A program made the position numbers and the translations under genes. The notes below the pieces were generated by a model. That model saw only the letters and a program-made list of their open reading frames with translations. It was not told the origin of the DNA and searched no databases. A stretch of 64,000 nt of DNA from Ovoidimarina sp038744785 (GTDB lineage: Bacteria; Pseudomonadota; Alphaproteobacteria; Rhodobacterales; Rhodobacteraceae), in NCBI GenBank assembly GCA_038744785.1, contig JBCDLX010000022.1, positions 1-64,000 of the forward strand, in the 5' to 3' direction. Of the stretch, positions 9,646 through 18,095 are shown in pieces (positions within the stretch are counted from its first letter, which is position 1; every line of letters begins with the position of its first letter).

Positions 9646-9661
9646 CGGCCTTTTGAGGCCG
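9646..9661. other. Small hairpin between apnO and receptor gene
   Basis: CGGCC-TTTTGA-GGCCG can fold into a 5-bp GC stem in the 83-bp gap. It has no U-run on the transcribed side, so it is not a clear terminator. It may act as an mRNA-stabilising or attenuating hairpin that sets enzyme and receptor levels apart. Confidence 0.3.
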
Positions 9662-9669
9662 ACCGGGTG

Positions 9670-10521
9670 TCATGACGTGCCCTCTGGGTGGCAGATGTCC
9701 TTGACAGACTGCAGAACCGCCTTCGGGTCGAAGACAGCTTCAAGCCAGTTGTCCTTGAAGATCTTTGGTCGCGCCTGATCAATCGCGTGCAATGCGCCGT
9801 CCGAAAACTGCCCTCCCGGAAAGACGCCGAACGCTATGGCGAGCTCGATATTCAGATGGCCCAGCATGAAGTCATGCGCCGCCTGCTCGGGAACACCGCG
9901 CCGTACCGCCTCATCTTTTGCCTCGCGCAGCGCCAACGCAAGCGTGGCTCCGACCGTTTCCGAAAGCGCGGGTTCGAGGATGGCGATCTGCTCAACCGTA
10001 CAGCGATGTGACCGCATGACCGGCGCATAGATCGTCTTGGCGACCTCTTCGCACTTGACATAGTCCTCCTCCGGGCCCTGCATCAGGGCGCAGACGATGT
10101 GTTGTTTGGCCTTCACGCCCCCGAAGAAGTCCATTCGTGCATCCATTTCCATCTCGTCGTTGAAGATCGGCGGATGACAGGGATGCGTAACGAAGTACGT
10201 GACATCGTCGCGCTTCGGCATTTCACCTGCGTGCGGCGCTGCGGCGTCAAGTACCACCATCGCGGCACCGGGACGGACCTGGTCTATGATCTGATGTGAG
10301 ATTTCGCCAATCAATCGGTCGGGCGTCGCCATCACGATGACATCCGCGCCGGAAATGGCCTGACCCTGCTCGACAGCGTTCACACCCACCTCGGCCTTCA
10401 GGCGCGCGCGCCCGGCCTCCGAAACCTCGACATGGTCGACTTCGAACCGCGATCCCTTCAGATTGGTAGACAGGCGAACGCCCATTTTCCCGCCCGCGCC
10501 CATCAATGCGATCTTGGTCAT
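9670..10521 (-). CDS. apnO: Probable D-apionate oxidoisomerase
   Basis: The 283-residue product begins MTKIALMGAGGKMG, an N-terminal Rossmann NAD-binding motif. A C-terminal helical domain of the phosphogluconate-dehydrogenase-like type follows (about 130-283, with EQIAILEPALSETVGA). In the known apionate pathway this family catalyses oxidation with hydroxymethyl migration, giving 3-oxo-isoapionate. The ATG at 10521 overlaps the oiaK stop by 4 nt (ATGA) and has GGGAG about 8 nt upstream; the longer reading to 10644 lies inside oiaK. The assignment rests on family plus the complete set of pathway neighbours. Confidence 0.82.
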   Translation of the reverse strand: MTKIALMGAGGKMGVRLSTNLKGSRFEVDHVEVSEAGRARLKAEVGVNAVEQGQAISGADVIVMATPDRLIGEISHQIIDQVRPGAAMVVLDAAAPHAGEMPKRDDVTYFVTHPCHPPIFNDEMEMDARMDFFGGVKAKQHIVCALMQGPEEDYVKCEEVAKTIYAPVMRSHRCTVEQIAILEPALSETVGATLALALREAKDEAVRRGVPEQAAHDFMLGHLNIELAIAFGVFPGGQFSDGALHAIDQARPKIFKDNWLEAVFDPKAVLQSVKDICHPEGTS

Positions 10522-11894
10522 GTCATTCTCCCTTGTGCGTGACCACCGCCGGCCCGGATGCGCCCGAAAAAGTCCGGTGTCCCCATCTGGCCACCCTTCA
10601 GGGCAAGCTCGAGCGGTGTGTTGTCGTCCCGGTGCGCACGGCAAAGCGCTGCCCCGGGTATAGTTGCGGCGATGGCCGTCAGTGCGTGAACGCCCAATTG
10701 GTCAGTCGCGTGGCTGGACGTATCTCCTCCGGCGATGGCCGCACGGCTGAAGCCGCCACGTTCCACCAGTCCGGCAAGGATCTGGCCGAGTGCCGACCCG
10801 AGCCTTGCGTTCGCCTCGTTCATGCTGAGGCCGGCAGTGGCCGCAGCTTCCCGAAACGCCGAGATATGCGGATCGTCGGGACCGCGCGCCGAATAGACGA
10901 TGGGGCATGCGCCCGCTTGCAACGCCGCATCGATCTGGGAGGCGATCCAGGCCTGCTTCACATTCCCGGTCTCAAGAGCCATGCCGGGCTCAATGCGGTG
11001 ACCGCTGAAACCGTTGGCCTCTGCCCAGGCGATTTGCGCGTCGGTCGTGGCTGAGACGGAACCGGCGACGACGGCCATTTGCTCGACTGCCCCAACAGTC
11101 GGCGATGGCGGCTCTTCTACGATCAGCCCCGTGTCCTGCCAGTGACGCACCAGCGCGTATTCCACCCCTTGCGATCCGACGGCCAGTGTCGGCGTGCCGC
11201 CATGTTCCCAGATGAGGCGACCTGTCTGGCTAAGCGTCGGTCCATCGACAGTGTCGAAGGCAATGACGCGCGCACCGCCTTCGCGGACAAGGTCGAGCGC
11301 GGCGATTGCTGCCCGGGTTGATTGGAGTTCGGTCAAAGGAATCAAACCGGTCTTTAATTCAGTTTGCTGCGCGATATGGCTGCAAACATCGGCCTCGCTC
11401 ATCGGCGTAACAGGGTGCCGTGACATGACCGGATGTCGGTCCAGCCGGTAAACGGTGTCGCCCGCCACCGCGAAGAGGTTGCCGAAAGCCTGATACCGAC
11501 CAATGGCCGGTGCTGCGACGAGGAGCGCGGCCCACTCCGCCGGAACATGGCGAAACGCGATTTCGGTCGCGCGGCCAATCGATCCGACCGTCGGAGATGA
11601 ATCGAGGGTCGAACAAATCTTGTAATGCGTGACCGGTGCTTCCAGCCCCGCAAGAAAGTCGAACACCGGCGGCAGATGTTCCTCCATCCAGTCCGGGCCG
11701 CGTGACCGGGCCGAACCAGCAATTCCGATGCCGCGATATCCCGCGAACTGCGCCAACTGCTCGGGCGTGGGAATGTCGAGGAAGAGTACTGAGGGTAGGC
11801 CAGAGAACGTCAGGACTTCCATAACAGCCGCCGCCCCGGTGTAGTCGTCGCCATACCAGGCGATCAGCGTGCCGAAGGGAAGCGTCCGCGTCAT
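10518..11894 (-). CDS. oiaK: DUF1537 sugar-acid kinase, probable 3-oxo-isoapionate kinase
   Basis: This 458-residue kinase belongs to the four-carbon acid sugar kinase family. The N-terminal domain shows YGDDYTGAAAVMEVL (about residues 14-28), with the conserved Asp pair. The C-terminal nucleotide-binding domain shows AGGDTSSHATDQL and LKGGQMGTPDFFG. In apionate catabolism this family phosphorylates 3-oxo-isoapionate at O4, giving the substrate of the RuBisCO-like protein encoded immediately upstream. It overlaps both neighbours by 4 nt. DUF1537 kinases also act on erythronate, threonate and related acids, so specificity is taken from the cluster. Confidence 0.82.
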   Translation of the reverse strand: MTRTLPFGTLIAWYGDDYTGAAAVMEVLTFSGLPSVLFLDIPTPEQLAQFAGYRGIGIAGSARSRGPDWMEEHLPPVFDFLAGLEAPVTHYKICSTLDSSPTVGSIGRATEIAFRHVPAEWAALLVAAPAIGRYQAFGNLFAVAGDTVYRLDRHPVMSRHPVTPMSEADVCSHIAQQTELKTGLIPLTELQSTRAAIAALDLVREGGARVIAFDTVDGPTLSQTGRLIWEHGGTPTLAVGSQGVEYALVRHWQDTGLIVEEPPSPTVGAVEQMAVVAGSVSATTDAQIAWAEANGFSGHRIEPGMALETGNVKQAWIASQIDAALQAGACPIVYSARGPDDPHISAFREAAATAGLSMNEANARLGSALGQILAGLVERGGFSRAAIAGGDTSSHATDQLGVHALTAIAATIPGAALCRAHRDDNTPLELALKGGQMGTPDFFGRIRAGGGHAQGRMT

Positions 11895-13141
11895 CCATAA
11901 GCCTCCAGCGCGCGGGCGAGGCTCGGAACGGATATCGCGCGATCTTCCAGCGCTTCACCGGCGATGGCGGCATTCCAGCTTTCGCGCAGGCTTTCCATAC
12001 CCGCCGCGGGACCGTCGGGGTGCCCCATGATCCCGCCGCCTGCGGCATAGATCAAATCGGCTGACCCGAGACGTCGATAGGTCTCTGGCGGTTGAACCGC
12101 CGACTGGCCGGACGAGAACACCGGCATCGCGATGCAAGGCTTGTCGTCGAAGATCGGCGTCAGACATGTCTTCGCGGAGGCAATCACGCTGTCATCGAGT
12201 TCGCAGAACTTGTTCTGCAAGCCGTTGACATGCATATGATCCGCACCTGCCAGACGCCAGATCTTCTGCCAGGCGACATAGGACCAGCCCAGATGCGGGG
12301 CGCGGGAAAGATATCCCCAACCGTTGCGATGTGCATGAATGGGAAGCTCCGAAAAGCGGCCCAACTCGATCATTCCGGACAGGCCGACCGAGTTGAGGCT
12401 GGCCATGATGCAGGTGCCGCCAAGGTCTCGCACAAGGTCGTGCCGGCGCTTCATCTCGTAGATCTCGCCGGTCAAGTTGAATGCGAACATCACTTTCTTG
12501 CCTGTCCGATCCGCATGAGCGTTGACGACGGCCATGACGGCGCGTGCGCGATCCTCGAACGGACATGCCGGACCATCGGCCTGCAATTCGTCATCCTTGA
12601 TGAAATCAATGCCCGCCTCGGCAAGGGTTTTGACCAGTGCGGCCGTCTGATCGGCGTCGAAGCCGACGCTTGGCTTGATAATGGTGCCGATCACCGGCCC
12701 TTCGGTTACGCCGGCCAGGCGACGGGTCCCCTGCACCCCGAATTTCGGCCCGCTGTAGCGGTCCGCGAATGCCGACGGCAGCCGGATGTCGAGCACGCGT
12801 AGGCCCGAGAATTGGGCAAGCTCGAACAGATTGCCCGCCACGGTCGCCATCAGATTGGGCAGAGACGGCCCAAGGTTGTGAAGCGGCCAGGACAACGTGA
12901 CCTGTGCCCTTTGGATCGCGCGCCCTTCGGGATGGCGCGCACCCGGCAGGCTGGGGCTGTCGACAGTTTCAATGATGTCGATCCTGTCGACCGTCGCGGC
13001 GGAACGGGCTTTCAGCTCGGGCGTTTCACCGGGAATCTTGACGAAGGTTCCAGAGGATTGCTCGCCCGCCATGACCTCGGCCGCGGCCCGCGGATCGAAA
13101 GCGGTTTCAATAAGGTAGTCGGCTTCGATGCGGTCGCTCAT
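11891..13141 (-). CDS. oiaX/oiaT: RuBisCO-like protein, probable 3-oxo-isoapionate-4-phosphate-cleaving enzyme (OiaT or OiaX)
   Basis: The 416-residue protein has the RuBisCO large-subunit fold signature. It shows GTIIKPSVG with the active-site Lys (K156), DFIKDDELQ with the carbamylated Lys and metal Asp/Glu (K182, D184, E185), and HMHVNGLQNK (H304, K311). It also shows PVFSSGQ and AAGGGIMGHPDG for phosphate binding. The region around IHAHRNGWGY (269-278) differs from true RuBisCO. No small subunit or phosphoribulokinase gene is nearby. In the known pathway such proteins either decarboxylate (OiaX) or cleave by transcarboxylation/hydrolysis to 3-phosphoglycerate plus glycolate (OiaT). The absence of tetrulose-phosphate isomerase genes here favours the second. 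I chose ATG 13141, overlapping the apsD stop by 4 nt. Confidence 0.83.
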   Translation of the reverse strand: MSDRIEADYLIETAFDPRAAAEVMAGEQSSGTFVKIPGETPELKARSAATVDRIDIIETVDSPSLPGARHPEGRAIQRAQVTLSWPLHNLGPSLPNLMATVAGNLFELAQFSGLRVLDIRLPSAFADRYSGPKFGVQGTRRLAGVTEGPVIGTIIKPSVGFDADQTAALVKTLAEAGIDFIKDDELQADGPACPFEDRARAVMAVVNAHADRTGKKVMFAFNLTGEIYEMKRRHDLVRDLGGTCIMASLNSVGLSGMIELGRFSELPIHAHRNGWGYLSRAPHLGWSYVAWQKIWRLAGADHMHVNGLQNKFCELDDSVIASAKTCLTPIFDDKPCIAMPVFSSGQSAVQPPETYRRLGSADLIYAAGGGIMGHPDGPAAGMESLRESWNAAIAGEALEDRAISVPSLARALEAYG

Positions 13142-14187
13142 GCCTGCCGTGCCTCCCACGCGGCCATGTCTATGACCGAGGCGCTCTCCATCGCGTCATA
13201 GGAAGCCAGGGCGAGCGCGAGTGTCTTGAGGTTGTCGGCTCCGGAGGGTTGCGGATACGTTTTGCCGTTCAGCACGTCCACCACGTGCGCCTGGAAGTTG
13301 ATGACGCTGTCCTGAACCGTGTGCCAAGGCCGCTCGCCCCAATGCGGCACGCCAGCTTCGACGTCTCGCGATTCGGCACCATCAGAGGTATGCAGCGTCA
13401 GCTTGAAGTCGGTCGTCAATTCCACCGTCCCGGTATCCCCTTCGATACACAGGAGCGTTTCGGGAAACGGCTCGGGCCGGATCGTCGAGTGGAACGAGCA
13501 ATCAACCACCGAAACGCCGCCATCGGCGTGACGCAGAAGCGAGGTGAAGGCATCTTCGCCCGCTACGATCGGATTGCGCCGCTGAGTCTCGCAGGATAGG
13601 TGCCGGACCTCGCCCATGACATGCCGCATGACATCATAGAGGTGGATGCCAACATCCATCAGCGAGAACCGCTCGATCTCGGCCAGATAGGGCTGGTTAA
13701 CATAGTTGTCGTAACCGTGGCGGAAGCTAAACCGCCCAAACCGGAGAGCGCCGATCTGCCCCTGGTCGATCGCCGCCTTGGCCGCCATGATACCTTTTTG
13801 CCAACGGAAATTCTCATGGATGAAGAAGGGAACACTGGCGTCTTCGGCGGCTTTCACCATGGCCTTCGCGTCCGCGTAGGTGTCGGCAATTGGTTTCTGG
13901 CAAATGACGGCGACGCCCGATCCTACGACAAGCTCGACCAACGGCCGGTGCGAGGGCGGCGTGGTGGCGACATCTACAAAGTCCAGGTCCATCTCGGACA
14001 GCATCTGGCCGACATCCGTGAAGACCCTCGGGCCATCGAAGTCGTGGGAGAAGGTTTCAGCTTTGCTTTGGTCCAAATCGCACACAGCGACAATCTCGGC
14101 GCCAGGCACGGCCCGCCAGCCATGCATATGGTTGCGGGCGAAGAACCCGCACCCCACCAGTGCGCCTTGCTTGATCTGACCTGTCAC
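13138..14187 (-). CDS. apsD: Probable D-apiose dehydrogenase (Gfo/Idh/MocA family)
   Basis: The 349-residue NAD(P)-dependent oxidoreductase opens with the dinucleotide motif VGCGFFARNHMHGW (about residues 11-24). It carries the family CQKPIA motif with the conserved Lys near residue 98, then a C-terminal alpha/beta substrate domain. In the D-apiose pathway this family oxidises apiose to apionolactone, the substrate of the lactonase encoded just upstream. It overlaps apnL and the RuBisCO-like gene by 4 nt on each side. Many Gfo/Idh/MocA enzymes act on other sugars; the call depends on the neighbours. Confidence 0.82.
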   Translation of the reverse strand: MTGQIKQGALVGCGFFARNHMHGWRAVPGAEIVAVCDLDQSKAETFSHDFDGPRVFTDVGQMLSEMDLDFVDVATTPPSHRPLVELVVGSGVAVICQKPIADTYADAKAMVKAAEDASVPFFIHENFRWQKGIMAAKAAIDQGQIGALRFGRFSFRHGYDNYVNQPYLAEIERFSLMDVGIHLYDVMRHVMGEVRHLSCETQRRNPIVAGEDAFTSLLRHADGGVSVVDCSFHSTIRPEPFPETLLCIEGDTGTVELTTDFKLTLHTSDGAESRDVEAGVPHWGERPWHTVQDSVINFQAHVVDVLNGKTYPQPSGADNLKTLALALASYDAMESASVIDMAAWEARQA

Positions 14188-16028
14188 CGATCCCCTCCCC
14201 TGAAGATAAAGACCACCGAGGCGGGCGCCAGCAGCACATCGTCAAGTGCCACAGCATTTGCACGGTCGAGCCAATCGGGAGCGGACACGGCGGTCGCACC
14301 GTCCATGACCACGCCATGCTGCGCGGGAAAGTCGAGCCTCTTTGGTTCCACACTGCAATTCGCGATCACAGCCTCGACCTTGCCTGCACTTTCAGCTCCG
14401 ACACCCATCACACCGCTTGGCATATCGGGAAGCGCAGCGCTCGCTTTCCCCGCCAGCTCCGCAAGTGCACGAACCACATGGTGAATAGGCCAGGCTCGGA
14501 ATGCCCCGTCTTGAACCTGCCCTGTGGCGAAAGGACCGCCTGCACTTGCCAGACCAACGCGGGCACATTTGGATGCGGCGGCCGCACTGTAAGCCCCAAC
14601 GGCGAAAGTAGCTGCGAAGGTGGACTGCTGGCGGGGATCGTCCATCGCCATGGCCATCCGGGCAAGTTTCGGGTTATCCGCAACCGCAGCGCCGTATGGG
14701 TTCGAACGCATACCGATAGTGGTCAATCCAAGCCGCACTGGTCTCTCACCGGATAGTAAACGCGCGCTCTCGTGGACATGGCTCAGCGCCTCCAGGGTCT
14801 CGAAGACCGAAAGGTCATCGCCTGCATGGACGATGGCCGTTGTGGAGTATGTCGTGAAATCGCCAATCCCGGACGGCGGCGGATGCCGATTGAACTCGGT
14901 AAAGTTTGTCAACATACCAATGCCAGTCTCTGCGTCGGGAAAGGCCGCTTTGGCCCACGCAGCCGCATCGACGATGCCATGCCCGGCGGGCCACTCGGCT
15001 GTCGGTTGGTAGCTTTTCAGGTAAGCGCGCGGCAAAGCCGTAACGCTTTCGACCGTAATGCCAGTATCTCGAAGAGCTTTCGCCAGCGTGTGAAGACGAC
15101 CGGCAGCGTTCCCCTCGTCATCGATCACCACTTCCAGTTCGACCGGGCCGGCCAAGGCCGCCAACGTTTCAAACGCGTACTCGCGAGCGACATCGAGCCT
15201 CAGAATACGGTAGGCGGTCGGCAGACACTCCAGAATTATAGGCGCCGTTTCGAAAAACCAGTCCGGTTCGAATGCAATGGCGATCTCGGGCAGTGGGCCG
15301 ACTGAACGGTTTGACTCCGCACCGGGTTGCGCGCGTGTCCCAGCAACGGAAAGTGAAATCTCGATCGATTGCTCAACCGTCTCGCCCGCTTCGATTGTAT
15401 AGGGAAATCCGAGCCCCAACGGGCGGCAATACGTCTTGTAGGACGCATCGGTCCAGTTCCGCTGATCCTCCATCTCGAAGACTTCACCGGTGAAGCGAAT
15501 GTCAACTGCGATGCCATCGACGACGTGACGCAGACCGACAATGTCGAACGCCGGTTGGCCCGGCGAAATCGCTTCGGGAAATGTGCTGTGCCCTTCCGTC
15601 CCATCCGAATGCCGAATGATCACGTCTTTCCCCGAAACACCCTGGATCGGGTGCAACAGCGTAAAGCCGGCACGGTTGGTTTCGACACGTCGATGCGCAT
15701 GAAGTCTGAGCTTGGCGGCAACTCCATTTGCGTGCAAACGGACCTCCAGATCAGCAGACAACGCGCCATCGAACGCGGCGAAGCGACGTGACAACACGAC
15801 GCCGTCACTCGTTTCATCTATCGTCTCTTCGACATCGGCAGGTGTCTCGGTGGCCCAGTTCGGATCGCGGATCGGGCAGTCTATGCCGCGCACCACCTCG
15901 ACCCCACCGTATCGCAGTTGACGCATTGCGCCGTCGACGACGAGAGCCTCCAGTTCGCCGACGGAGACCCTCCGAGGGTTCCATTCGACCGAGGACGCAC
16001 GATGCTGGGACAAAGACTGCAACTCCAT
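14184..16028 (-). CDS. apnL: Probable D-apionolactonase
   Basis: The protein is about 614 residues from ATG 16028 (MELQSLSQ), with AAAGAG upstream as a modest ribosome site; an upstream TTG at 16073 is less likely. It has no signal peptide and should be cytoplasmic. A beta-rich N-terminal part (1-240) is followed by a barrel-like region. Length and architecture match the unusual, glycoside-hydrolase-like D-apionolactonases rather than small lactonases of the SMP-30 type. It would open D-apionolactone to D-apionate between ApsD and ApnO. It is the first enzyme gene of the tightly overlapping five-gene block. Confidence 0.78.
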   Translation of the reverse strand: MELQSLSQHRASSVEWNPRRVSVGELEALVVDGAMRQLRYGGVEVVRGIDCPIRDPNWATETPADVEETIDETSDGVVLSRRFAAFDGALSADLEVRLHANGVAAKLRLHAHRRVETNRAGFTLLHPIQGVSGKDVIIRHSDGTEGHSTFPEAISPGQPAFDIVGLRHVVDGIAVDIRFTGEVFEMEDQRNWTDASYKTYCRPLGLGFPYTIEAGETVEQSIEISLSVAGTRAQPGAESNRSVGPLPEIAIAFEPDWFFETAPIILECLPTAYRILRLDVAREYAFETLAALAGPVELEVVIDDEGNAAGRLHTLAKALRDTGITVESVTALPRAYLKSYQPTAEWPAGHGIVDAAAWAKAAFPDAETGIGMLTNFTEFNRHPPPSGIGDFTTYSTTAIVHAGDDLSVFETLEALSHVHESARLLSGERPVRLGLTTIGMRSNPYGAAVADNPKLARMAMAMDDPRQQSTFAATFAVGAYSAAAASKCARVGLASAGGPFATGQVQDGAFRAWPIHHVVRALAELAGKASAALPDMPSGVMGVGAESAGKVEAVIANCSVEPKRLDFPAQHGVVMDGATAVSAPDWLDRANAVALDDVLLAPASVVFIFRGGDR

Positions 16029-16087
16029 CTCTTTACTTTGCCGTGGGGTCAGCGAGAAACGAGACGCCCTCAAGAGGCATACTGATT

Positions 16088-16096
16088 ATACCAGTT
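16088..16096. promoter_or_regulatory. Candidate GntR-family operator upstream of apnL (ATACCAGTT)
   Basis: In the 111-bp gap between the regulator gene and apnL, the sequence ATTATACCAGTTATGG contains ATACCAGTT with flanking inverted arms CCA-GTTA-TGG. The identical nonamer stands in front of the second importer at 4796-4804. A site shared by two promoters of one island fits control by the adjacent FCD-type regulator. This has not been tested. Confidence 0.4.
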
Positions 16097-16139
16097 ATGG
16101 CGAGTCAAGTGCGTAGTATCGGAGAAGCCGTCGATTGCC

Positions 16140-16859
16140 TCAGTCTGAAAGGTTGTCTTGGTGGTAAAGCTTGTTGGCGCGGTTTAAATGGTCGGCCATG
16201 CGCTGACCGGCGAGATCCGGGTCGCCTGCCGCGATTGCGTCGATGATCGCCCCGTGCTCGTCAAGCGTAAGCTGCTCGAACCCGGGTTTGCGCACGAGCG
16301 CGACATGGAAATTGGCCAACCAGTCAAAGAGCGCAGCGCTCAACGAAGCGAAAATGGGGTTGCCGCTGATCCGCGCAATCGCCGCGTGCAAGTCGCCATC
16401 GCATTTCAAGAACTCGCCCGAGTCCCTGCGCAAACTGGCCTGCCGCTCCACAATGGCGCGCAGGACCGCGACATCTTTCCGAGTTGCGCGGCGGGCCGCG
16501 ATACGCGCCATTTCGGTCTCGAAGGTGGTGCGCGCTTCCTTTAGATGCTCCATCGACGCGGCGTTGTGCGACAGCATATGACGCATAGTTTCCGACATCT
16601 GTCCCGCCATCGCCTCGAATGAAGGCTCTGCCACGCGTGGACGTTCACCATGCTTGATCTCTGCCAGACCCTTGCGCTGGAGGTTCTGCATCGCCTCCCG
16701 AATGGCCGGACGGCCGACCATGAAAAGCGACATCAACTCGCGCTCGGACGGAAGGGTATCACCTGGCTTTAACCGATTGTCGTGAATATGCGCAAGAATT
16801 CGCGCCTCCACTTCGTCGGCGAGCTTGCGTCGCGGGATCGGAGCAGTGGCTGTCGGCAT
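16140..16859 (-). CDS. GntR-family regulator, FCD subgroup
   Basis: The 239-residue regulator has an N-terminal winged helix (about 10-75, with LKPGDTLPSERELM and GRPAIREAMQNLQRKGL). An all-helical FCD ligand domain follows (about 90-225, with CDGDLHAAIARISGNPIF). The FCD domain usually binds a sugar acid or similar carboxylate through a metal-His site. It lies upstream of apnL in the same direction, so it likely senses a pathway intermediate such as apionate and represses the island. A TAGGA site precedes its ATG. The wording of its helix region is close to NanR-like members, but sialic acid genes are absent. Confidence 0.9.
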   Translation of the reverse strand: MPTATAPIPRRKLADEVEARILAHIHDNRLKPGDTLPSERELMSLFMVGRPAIREAMQNLQRKGLAEIKHGERPRVAEPSFEAMAGQMSETMRHMLSHNAASMEHLKEARTTFETEMARIAARRATRKDVAVLRAIVERQASLRRDSGEFLKCDGDLHAAIARISGNPIFASLSAALFDWLANFHVALVRKPGFEQLTLDEHGAIIDAIAAGDPDLAGQRMADHLNRANKLYHQDNLSD

Positions 16860-17159
16860 TCCTACTTATCGCAGGCCGCCAAGACCGACTCAAGCCACTG
16901 TTCACGGAATGCGAGTTACGCGCATGTCTCCTTCTCTACGGAAAGCAAATGGTTTGGAGCTCGCATGTCCAAGAAATGATCGCGTCATAGGACCATCACT
17001 TTGTTGGTGGCACGCTACCGGAACGACTGCCAAGCCTTCTGAAGGGTGCTGTCAGACCCATGCGAACCGGTCTCTGCTAGGACAGTGATGCTGTCCCTTA
17101 TGCCACGCCAAGTTTCGTCATTCCTCGAAAGCGGCGGCACAGTTCTGCTTGAAAAGGTT
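16860..17159. other. Non-coding stretch between regulator and IS remnant
   Basis: I see no gene here. It should hold the promoter of the GntR-type regulator and the unrecognisable left end of the IS remnant. No ATACCAGTT copy was found in it, so self-regulation through that word is not supported. Confidence 0.5.
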
Positions 17160-17766
17160 TCAGGAGGAGGGGCCGCGCCCCCGGTTGAAGTGATAGGTGA
17201 CAGAGTTGTGGACGGAAGCGAACATCTGGAGAATTCGGATGCGCCGAAAGCGATGCATCGCCCGATCCCGCCTTCGGAACGGGTGTTGTGAGTTCTCCGC
17301 CCTTTTGTTTAGCCGTCGACCGATCTCCGGGCGCTCGGCGACACTAGTCTCCTTGGGGGCCGCGCTGTAGGAGCGGAGTTTGTCCGTCACAAGCACCCCC
17401 GCCCGGCCATGTTCATTCACTGCTTTCTTGAGGAATTTCGGGGCCGCTTTCTTGTCCCGTATCTCAGTCACGAAGCTCTCAAGCGCCTCGCCCTCACGGT
17501 GAACCGCCCGCCACAGGTAGCGCATCTGCCCGTTGATCTTCGCGAACATCTCATCGAAGTCCCATCTCCACTGGCTCGATCGCATGCTTTCAATCCGGCG
17601 CTTGCGTATCTCGGAGGCAGACTTCGGCTCTAAACGGTGCCACCGTTGGCGCATGGTCTCATGTCAGATGTCTATCCCGCGTTCATGCGGCGGATCTTCG
17701 ACGTTTTAGAGCGAGAGTGGGAACCGGACGTATATCATCACCGCCAGGCGGATGATATCGAGGTGC
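17160..17766 (-). pseudogene. IS6-family transposase pseudogene
   Basis: The minus strand gives a nearly full IS6-type transposase in one frame. The N-terminal helix region (IIRLAVMIYVRFPLSL) is broken by a TAA, and a TGA follows after ERGIDI. The DDE core comes next: WRWDFDEMFAKING with the first Asp and VLVTDKLRSY with the second. The third catalytic Glu, normally in RRRE, reads Asp (FRRRDRAMHRFR). The C-terminal FASVHNSV is present. Two stops plus a lost catalytic Glu mean it is inactive. It has the same orientation as the remnant at 1-217 but is visibly diverged from it. Confidence 0.88.
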
Positions 17767-17934
17767 GTTCTGAAGCGGCGAAATGGACTGGGCTTGTTGA
17801 TCCGCAGACACGAGCCGCACCCCCTGCACCGCCCAAGCCAGTTTAGTCTGGTACCTCCGGATTGAGTCCAAAAAGCCAGCCTGTTTCACGGGTTTTCTAA
17901 TCGGCCTGACGCCAGTGACGATGGTGGGGCGGGG

Positions 17935-18024
17935 TGGCGGAGAGACAGGGATTCGAACCCTGGAGACGGTTTCCCGCCTACACGCGTTCCAGGCGTGCGC
18001 CTTCGACCACTCGGCCACCTCTCC
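17935..18024 (-). tRNA. tRNA-Ser (GGA)
   Basis: On the minus strand the 90-nt sequence folds as a class II tRNA. It has acceptor GGAGAGG paired to CCTCTCC-type 3' bases, a D-arm GTGGCCGAGTGGTC, and anticodon GGA in CTGGAAC. A long variable arm and a T-arm GGTTCGAATCC follow. CCA is encoded at the 3' end (17935-17937). It lies about 170 bp beyond the right IS remnant. Confidence 0.95.
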
Positions 18025-18095
18025 GGCCTGGTTGTCCTATCCGCGTTCCGGGGGCCAATGCAAGACCCGCCAGCCTGACTGCTAAGCGGCGAGCA

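Noticed and set aside
12092..12802. 236-codon plus-strand open frame
   Set aside because: It is antisense to the RuBisCO-like gene, whose active-site motifs are clear on the other strand.
11891..13141. Reading this gene as a true carbon-fixing RuBisCO
   Set aside because: No small subunit or phosphoribulokinase is present, the 269-278 region differs, and the neighbours are apionate genes.
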